A DNA stretch of 64,000 nt from JAGXQV01 sp964451375. GTDB lineage: Bacteria; Pseudomonadota; Gammaproteobacteria; Burkholderiales; Sulfuricellaceae. The notes below the pieces were generated by a model that did not search any database, was not told where the DNA came from, and was given only the letters and a program-made list of their open reading frames with translations. Location: contig CAYVIN010000012.1 of assembly GCA_964451375.1 (NCBI GenBank), forward strand, positions 3,422-67,421. Reading direction: 5' to 3'. Numbering within the stretch: position 1 is the stretch's first letter; each line of letters begins with the position of its first letter. A program made the translations under genes and the position numbers. Below, piece by piece: positions 58,864 to 64,000 of the stretch.

Positions 58864-59123
58864 TAATTGTCGTCCAGCGCCGGATCGTCCAGCCCATGCT
58901 GGACAATCTCCCACCCCTGGGCGGGATCATGAGTAACCGTACAGTTCGAGCAATCCTTGAGTTTTTGCCCGGCGCTTCCTTCGATCACGGTGTAGTCTCC
59001 CGGACACTTCAGAAAATACAGCGGGCAATAACAAAACAGACAATTGATGTGCTCCTGCGCGTGGCAAGGGTAATATTCGCAAGCGCGGTTTTCGAAATAA
59101 CGGGAATTGAATTGCTCGGACAC
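58863..59123 (-). CDS. Cysteine-rich small domain protein
   Basis: 86 residues with the Cys-rich small-domain pattern: NRACEYYPCH, NCLFCYCPLYFLKCPGDYTV and KDCSNCTVTH, eight Cys in all, probably binding metal. The family often accompanies cobalamin-related genes; its biochemical role is unknown. GTG 59123 with AGGAG 8 bases upstream gives the family N-terminus; longer ATG starts exist. Its stop codon abuts the right direct repeat of the adjacent element, so the end of the gene may have been altered by the insertion. Confidence 0.8.
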   Translation of the reverse strand: MSEQFNSRYFENRACEYYPCHAQEHINCLFCYCPLYFLKCPGDYTVIEGSAGQKLKDCSNCTVTHDPAQGWEIVQHGLDDPALDDN

Positions 59124-59178
59124 GAGGGTTGCTCCTGAAGGAAACCGCGCCATTTTAGACCACACGGGAGAACCTGCC

Positions 59179-59598
59179 ATGCGCCAGTACCATCACACCC
59201 TGCATATTGTCACGCGCGGACGGGGGATGCACGACATCACCGACCAGGTGCGCCTGTGGGTAGGCAAAAGCGGTATAGCGGATGGCCTGCTTACCCTGTT
59301 CATCCAACACACCTCAGCGGGGCTGGTCATTCAGGAAAACGCCGATCCTACCGTTCAGCATGATCTGGAACGTTTTCTGGCGCGGCTTGTGCCGGATGGC
59401 TCGCCGCTGTTCGAGCACGATCAGGAAGGCGACGACGACATGCCGGCCCATGTGCGCGCCGCGCTGACCCCCACTTCTCTGGGTATTCCGGTGCGCAACG
59501 GCGCGCCTGCTCTGGGAACCTGGCAGGGGGTGTATCTTTACGAATACAAGCGGCGCGCGGGAAACCGCAGCGTCCTGTTACACCTAATCGGAGAATGA
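59179..59598 (+). CDS. YjbQ/UPF0047 family protein (secondary thiamine-phosphate synthase-like)
   Basis: 139 residues of the UPF0047 fold: ITDQVRLWVGKSGIADGLLTLFIQHTSAGLVIQENADPTVQHDLE shows the HTSAG and ENADP motifs, and WQGVYLYEYKRRAGNRSVLLHL closes the barrel. Members show weak thiamine-phosphate synthase activity; the true role is unclear. ATG 59179 follows GGGAG. The stop overlaps the next ATG. Confidence 0.9.
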   Translation: MRQYHHTLHIVTRGRGMHDITDQVRLWVGKSGIADGLLTLFIQHTSAGLVIQENADPTVQHDLERFLARLVPDGSPLFEHDQEGDDDMPAHVRAALTPTSLGIPVRNGAPALGTWQGVYLYEYKRRAGNRSVLLHLIGE

Positions 59599-60791
59599 CC
59601 GCGATGATCGCCCCTTTTACCCTATCCGGTCTGCCGCGCATCGTCTTTGGCGCGGGTAGCTTTAGACAAATACCGGAACTACTGCAAACCTTCGGCAAGC
59701 GCGTGTTGATCGTCACCGGTGCGCGCGCCTTCCGCGCGACCCTGCACTGGCAAGGCCTGCTCGACGCCATGAAAGGACGGCGGATATCCTGGGAGGATAT
59801 GGTGGTGCAGGGCGAACCCTCACCGCAACTGGTCGATAAGGCGGTACGCATTTATCGCCACGCCGGTATCGAAATGGTGCTGGGCATTGGCGGCGGCAGC
59901 GTACTGGATGCCGCGAAAGCCATCGCCGGACTGCTGCCGCTCGGCAATTCTGTGATGGAACATCTCGAAGGCGTGGGGCCGGAGTTGCCCTATAAAGGCC
60001 CCTCGCTGCCTTTCATCGCGGTACCCACTACCGCCGGCACCGGTTCGGAAGCGACCAAAAATGCGGTGTTGAGTAATCACGGCCCGGACGGCTTCAAAAA
60101 ATCCTTCCGTCACGATCTATTGGTGGCGCGATATGCGGTAGTTGATCCCGACCTTCTGGCGAGTTGTCCGCCTGACCTGATCGCCGCGAACGGCATGGAT
60201 GCGCTCACCCAGTTGCTCGAATCCTACGTCTCCAGCAAAGCCAATCCACTGACTGATGCGCTGGCGCTGGACGGACTTGCCAAGGTGCGCGACGGCTTGC
60301 TTGATTGGCACACCAACACCGCCAAGGCCGCCGATGGCCGCGCCGCCATGGCTTACGCCGCGCTACTCTCCGGCATTACCCTGGCGCAGGTTGGGTTGGG
60401 CGTGGTGCACGGACTCGCCGCCCCGCTTGGCGCATTGTTCCCGATTCCCCATGGCGTTGCCTGTGGCGCAACCGTAGCGGTCGCCACGGAAATCAACATC
60501 CGCGCCCTGGAACAACGTCAGCCGGATAGCCCCGCTCTGGAAAAATATGCCGAAATCGGTCGCCTGATGCGCGGCTCGGGCAATATGGACAATCTCGAAG
60601 CACGGCGTTTTCTCATCATGGTGCTCGAAGAATGGACGAAGCGCCTCGCCATTCCCGGCCTCGCGGCTTTTGGTATACAGGAACGCGATTTCCCCGATCT
60701 GGTCGCCCGTTGCCGGGGCAACAGCATGAAAACCAACCCGCTGATACTGAACGACGAGGAAGTTCGGGAGATAGTGGCGCGCTGTATGTGA
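59595..60791 (+). CDS. Iron-containing alcohol dehydrogenase
   Basis: 398 residues, full length for the group III family. The N domain has the NAD-site GIGGGSVLDAAKAIA and PTTAGTGSEATKNAV. Metal ligands lie in GMDALTQLLESY (Asp), VVHGLAAPLGALFPIPHGVACG (two His). The position that is usually His in DALTH is Gln here, a variant seen in some members, so the bound metal or specificity may differ. Substrate unknown. It overlaps yjbQ by 4 bases (ATGA) and is probably cotranscribed with it. Confidence 0.9.
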   Translation: MTAMIAPFTLSGLPRIVFGAGSFRQIPELLQTFGKRVLIVTGARAFRATLHWQGLLDAMKGRRISWEDMVVQGEPSPQLVDKAVRIYRHAGIEMVLGIGGGSVLDAAKAIAGLLPLGNSVMEHLEGVGPELPYKGPSLPFIAVPTTAGTGSEATKNAVLSNHGPDGFKKSFRHDLLVARYAVVDPDLLASCPPDLIAANGMDALTQLLESYVSSKANPLTDALALDGLAKVRDGLLDWHTNTAKAADGRAAMAYAALLSGITLAQVGLGVVHGLAAPLGALFPIPHGVACGATVAVATEINIRALEQRQPDSPALEKYAEIGRLMRGSGNMDNLEARRFLIMVLEEWTKRLAIPGLAAFGIQERDFPDLVARCRGNSMKTNPLILNDEEVREIVARCM

Positions 60792-60800
60792 CGTTGTGCG

Positions 60801-61079
60801 CTAGTTGAAACCGTCCAGCGGCTGAAAACAAAACACAAAACGTCCCTGGTCGAAATTGACTGCCAACTTGCCGCCGCGATTCAGCGCGTAATCCCAATAG
60901 CCCTTGGTAGCACAGCCCGCGTGGCATTCGCTGGCCCCACGCGGCGACTCCAGATCACGTTCGCGGTCGTACCAGGAAAGCAGCATGTTGTCGCCGAGTT
61001 GCGTGTCCGCGCTGGCCTGTGCGAGTTTCATCGCAGCGTTGAAATCGAGGGCGGGGTTGTCGATGTGTTGGGTTTGCAT
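60801..61079 (-). CDS. Small conserved protein (AF1514-like)
   Basis: About 92 residues, soluble. It contains LLSWYDRERDLESPRGASECHAGC, GYWDYALNRGGKLAVNF and RFVFCF, a pattern I associate with the AF1514 family of small archaeal and bacterial proteins of unknown function; the assignment is from memory. ATG 61079 has AGGA upstream; ATG 61100 is an alternative. It is convergent with the alcohol dehydrogenase and divergent from the membrane-protein gene. Confidence 0.65.
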   Translation of the reverse strand: MQTQHIDNPALDFNAAMKLAQASADTQLGDNMLLSWYDRERDLESPRGASECHAGCATKGYWDYALNRGGKLAVNFDQGRFVFCFQPLDGFN

Positions 61080-61123
61080 GGCATGTTCCTGAATATTCAT
61101 AACGAGGCCTATACTACCGCGCC

Positions 61124-61765
61124 ATGAAACGTAACGACACGTCCACCGACTATTTCCTGCCCACCCTGTTGGCCGCCCTCGCACTGCTGCTGGGCTGGTC
61201 GGCCTGGCAACCCAAGGACGCCTTCACCTGGTTTCTGGAAGCCGTGCCGGTGCTGATTGCCGTGCCGCTGCTGGCGCTGACCTACCGGCGTTTCCCCTTT
61301 TCCCGCTTCGCCTACGCGATGATGTGGCTACATGCCGCAATCCTGTTGATCGGCGCTCACTACACTTATGCCGAAATGCCGCTATTCGACTGGCTGCGCG
61401 ACGCCTATGGCTTGGGCCGCAATCATTATGACCGCCTCGGCCATTTTGCTCAGGGTGCGGTTCCCGCCATCGTCGCCCGCGAAATATTGCTGCGCCGCTC
61501 CCCGCTGCCGCGCGGCAAGTGGCTGTTCTTCCTGGTGTTATGCGTGTGTCTGGCAATCAGCGCGTTTTATGAGCTGATTGAATGGTGGGTCGCGGTTGCT
61601 TCCGATAGCGGCGCGGTGGCTTTCCTCGCCACCCAGGGCGATGTCTGGGACACCCAATGGGACATGTTTCTGGCGTTGTGCGGCGCGTTGTTTTCGCTGC
61701 TGGTGCTGGCGCGGTGGCACGATAGGTCGATGAGGCGGTTTAACTCAACGGCCAAATCTCACTGA
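61124..61765 (+). CDS. YjdF/DUF2238 family integral membrane protein
   Basis: 213 residues with about six membrane helices. The family signature is visible: HYTYAEMPLFDWLRDAYGL, NHYDRLGHFAQGAVPAI, SAFYELIEWWVAV and the segment GDVWDTQWDMFLAL. Conserved His/Asp/Glu in membrane-proximal loops hint at metal or proton handling, but no function is known. Confidence 0.88.
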   Translation: MKRNDTSTDYFLPTLLAALALLLGWSAWQPKDAFTWFLEAVPVLIAVPLLALTYRRFPFSRFAYAMMWLHAAILLIGAHYTYAEMPLFDWLRDAYGLGRNHYDRLGHFAQGAVPAIVAREILLRRSPLPRGKWLFFLVLCVCLAISAFYELIEWWVAVASDSGAVAFLATQGDVWDTQWDMFLALCGALFSLLVLARWHDRSMRRFNSTAKSH

Positions 61766-62248
61766 CAACCCGAGGTGTGAAACCCTCGACAACGGAAACG
61801 GGGAAACTCAGTCCGCAGGTTCCGACATCCCACTATCGGAATGCCTGTTAGCAATCTGACGGATTGTAACGGTCATAATAATTATGATGTTGTTTATTGG
61901 AAAAACTCGATTTGTTGCGGCGAGTCGGACTTTTTTTCTTGTTGGTGTCCCACCAAAGAAATTCGCGGTTCCGCCGTATTGTTTGTTAGTAAACAGAAAA
62001 AACGCGTCCTGAACGCCCTCGGGAATGTCCTGATGTAAGCGGATGACGTTCCCTGATAAGTTGTCCGATCACGATATCCAGCACATCTACGCTTTGCTCG
62101 AACTGAGCCTAATTGAAGAAACTGCGGACAGAATATTCGCCGTGCCATCCGCGAATATTTCTATCGAGTTCGATATGGCTGCGGCAGGACAATATCTTTG
62201 GTATAGATGGCAGGGGTTGGATCAAACCGTGGTTCTCTATTGGTTTTT
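61766..62248. other. Gene-poor region before the OLD-like gene
   Basis: 483 bases, AT-richer than most of the window. Two short plus-strand frames occur (61841-62038 and 62043-62252). The second, 69 residues (TFPDKLSDHDIQHIYALLELS to LYWFF), has no SD and no family I know; it may be a remnant. The drop in GC and lack of conserved genes suggest an insertion-prone junction. Confidence 0.35.
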
Positions 62249-63973
62249 TTAGGATACAAGTGCGTTAAACGTCTTGAAAATTTTCTCGAACCGATCTAGC
62301 GTCGCATTGATTGCAGGGGTGTCAAAATCAAGTGTCGAAGGGTTCTCCAAGAGCCATCGGGCTGCACCGAAATGGTCGAATTCTTCCACTGATGCAGGCA
62401 TCAACTTGAACAAGGCTTCTGCCTTCTTGACAATGCGTGGTGTCGTGCTCGCTGCCGAAAGTGAGTCCGTGGTAACAAGATTGGCTTCAGGTGGCCTGAA
62501 AGCCCCATTGAGCATTTCGACGAATAAATCTGTATCGAACAGATCTTCTACATCTGCCTCTGCTTGGTTGGTGAAGTCCGCGCAGGTGTAGAAGTGTCCG
62601 GTCTTGAGAATATCTGCTTTCTTCAAGTTTTCGATCTTATTCTTGTCTCCATTGGCAATGTCAGAAAGTACTGCCACATTGATGCGATTGCCGCCGAAGA
62701 GCCTCACGAAGGGGGCGATCTTGTCGATACCGCCCGACGGGCAAAGTGTCCACTTCGGATCAAGGCCTTCGCGGTGGCGTCTTGTCAACGCCTGCGATAG
62801 CACTTGCAAATATAGGATGTCGGATGGGCCTTCAACCAACCATGTGTTCGCACCGATGAAGAGCGACTGGGTCACTTCGTAACCCAACGCCCCTTGCAGC
62901 GGGAAGAGCGTATCGTCGTTGACTTCAAGTACGTCGGATCGAACCTTTGTGCCTTTGACCTCAGGTCGTTTACCCTTCTGCTCAATGATTACGTCCTCCA
63001 CGATACGGACATCGGCGAGGCGATCCATCGGAACCATGAAAGGCGAATGTGTCGTGAAGATGACTTGATGGTCAGGCAGAAGCCGTTCAACGATATAGCG
63101 TAGCAAGTCGCCTTGGGCCTTGCCGTGCAAGGTGAGGCCGGGCTCATCCAGCAATATGACGGCGTTGCTATTGCCAGATATCTTCTTGAGTTGTTTGAAC
63201 TGAGCCAAAAAAGAGAAGAACCATACGAACCCGGCGCTACGCTCGGACAGCGGCAATGTGGCCTTATGGTTGGTGTTCTTGATGCGGATGTCCGCCACCA
63301 AGCCAGTATTAAACGGGGCTGGATCCTTGGGCTTCGCGTTGTCGATCTCGATGACGACTTCCAACGCGTTGTTCTGGCTCCAGAATTGGAAGATTTCCTC
63401 GGTTATCTCATTGCTGGCCGCCTCGCATGTGGCCTTCAGCGCTTCACGTCTATCCGTATCAAGCAGTTCTTCCAGAGTCGTGCCTGCGTATTCCAAGAAA
63501 GCAAGAAATATCTTGTCTCCCACCGAGACATCATTATTTTGCTTGTCCTGCTGTAGCTTTTGAATCGAGACCATGCCCGACATGCGCTCGAAGTGAGATG
63601 TGAAGAAAAACTTGGGTTGGAGCTCCGATAGAACATCAATCACTGCAAGATCAAATCTTGAGTCTCTACATTTCTTTATGTCCTGCAAGAGAGCTTCTTG
63701 CTTGTCCGTTCGATTGGCCAAGCTTGATAGCGCTTTGTCAGCCGCAGGGCCGTCATGAACGCCATGCAGGACGTTGCGCTCTGTCGCGTCAAGGGCATAC
63801 CTGGTGAGCAAATTTTCTAGAACCCTGGCGCTATCGATTTCGATTTCCCAAATGCGTTTGTCGCCTTCATACCGGAAGCCGAAGTGCGACTGGAAAGTTT
63901 CGCCTTTCAATACCTCAGAACGTGTTTTAAAAGTCGGAAGCTGATTGATTTGGTGGGGTTTGTGGGCACACAA
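62249..63973 (-). CDS. OLD-like ATPase/TOPRIM endonuclease, N-terminus missing or frameshifted
   Basis: 574 residues are readable from TTG 63973. The C-terminal part of an ABC-type ATPase is clear (LPLSERSAGFVWFFSFL, AVILLDEPGLTLHGKAQGDL as Walker B with D-loop, VIFTTHSPFMVP), followed by a TOPRIM-like nuclease domain (TWLVEGPSDILYLQVL, VAVLSD). This is the OLD family, used in phage defence and in retron, Gabija and PARIS-like systems. The N-terminal Walker A is not seen: upstream in frame there are eight codons and a TGA (63997-63995). The gene is therefore cut, frameshifted, or its start lies in another frame beyond the edge. Confidence 0.7.
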   Translation of the reverse strand: MCAHKPHQINQLPTFKTRSEVLKGETFQSHFGFRYEGDKRIWEIEIDSARVLENLLTRYALDATERNVLHGVHDGPAADKALSSLANRTDKQEALLQDIKKCRDSRFDLAVIDVLSELQPKFFFTSHFERMSGMVSIQKLQQDKQNNDVSVGDKIFLAFLEYAGTTLEELLDTDRREALKATCEAASNEITEEIFQFWSQNNALEVVIEIDNAKPKDPAPFNTGLVADIRIKNTNHKATLPLSERSAGFVWFFSFLAQFKQLKKISGNSNAVILLDEPGLTLHGKAQGDLLRYIVERLLPDHQVIFTTHSPFMVPMDRLADVRIVEDVIIEQKGKRPEVKGTKVRSDVLEVNDDTLFPLQGALGYEVTQSLFIGANTWLVEGPSDILYLQVLSQALTRRHREGLDPKWTLCPSGGIDKIAPFVRLFGGNRINVAVLSDIANGDKNKIENLKKADILKTGHFYTCADFTNQAEADVEDLFDTDLFVEMLNGAFRPPEANLVTTDSLSAASTTPRIVKKAEALFKLMPASVEEFDHFGAARWLLENPSTLDFDTPAINATLDRFEKIFKTFNALVS

Positions 63974-64000
63974 TCTGCCTGTTGGACGTTCATTTCAAAT

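Noticed and set aside
61841..62038. A 65-codon open frame rich in Cys
   Set aside because: No SD, no family resemblance, and composition like the surrounding noncoding DNA.
1..64000. tRNA, rRNA, riboswitch, integrase or complete insertion sequence
   Set aside because: None was recognised on reading both strands; small RNAs without strong motifs could be missed by eye.

Overview
The window is a dense chromosomal stretch with the gene order and protein families of a betaproteobacterium. The divergent rluD/bamD pair with pgeF nearby, the sucCD-nadE-glnB run, the aat-bpt pair, PglL-type ligase remains and a FlrC-driven polar flagellar cluster all fit. It carries a hydrogenase, an octaheme cytochrome and a corrinoid methyl-transfer cluster. 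These suggest a metabolically versatile, probably facultatively anaerobic sediment or groundwater organism of the Nitrosomonadales or Rhodocyclales kind. That placement is inference from gene content, because no rRNA or tRNA gene was found.

Layout. 1-6.0 kb (+): end of a PglL/Wzy-type ligase, then an MSHA-type pilus block (mshE, a candidate sigma-54 promoter, mshG, an mshF-like gene, two type IV pilins) and two small genes. 6.0-17.0 kb (-): a heavy-metal RND efflux operon (Cys/His-rich protein, TolC-type channel, adaptor, pump, two secreted accessory proteins) running on into a DUF302 protein, aat, bpt and thyA. A MITE-like element sits exactly at the aat/bpt junction. 17.2-26.1 kb (-): the most striking region, seven abutting or overlapping genes encoding a cytosolic [NiFe] hydrogenase (small, large, maturation protease), then a hybrid histidine kinase, a stand-alone receiver, a GAF/HD-GYP phosphodiesterase and a Cache histidine kinase. 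This reads as a hydrogen-sensing pathway wired to phosphorelay and c-di-GMP turnover. 26.4-38.0 kb (mostly -): housekeeping genes (rhlE, FHA protein, pgeF, rluD/bamD, hemerythrin, glnB, nadE, sucDC) and an EAL-HDOD regulator. A perfect 18-bp palindrome lies in front of sucC.

38.5-45.7 kb (+): flrC and fliEFGHIJ. 46-53.7 kb: a TlpA-like protein, then (-) an operon for a corrinoid activator (ferredoxin-ASKHA), a corrinoid protein, a UroD-family methyltransferase, a DUF1638 protein and a PocR/PAS histidine kinase, apparently a C1-compound demethylation system with its own sensor. 53.8-56.7 kb (-): DUF302 membrane protein, octaheme tetrathionate-reductase-family cytochrome and cytochrome b. 57-61.8 kb: chemoreceptor with a PilZ tail, a second MITE-like element, a Cys-rich small protein, YjbQ, an iron alcohol dehydrogenase and a YjdF-like membrane protein. 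62-64 kb: an OLD-like ATPase/TOPRIM nuclease whose N-terminal Walker A is not visible.

Common threads. c-di-GMP reading or turnover domains recur (MshEN, HD-GYP, EAL-HDOD, PilZ), linking pili, flagella, chemotaxis and the H2-sensing cluster. Four different short palindromic intergenic elements punctuate the region; one supplies both the end of aat and the start codon of bpt.
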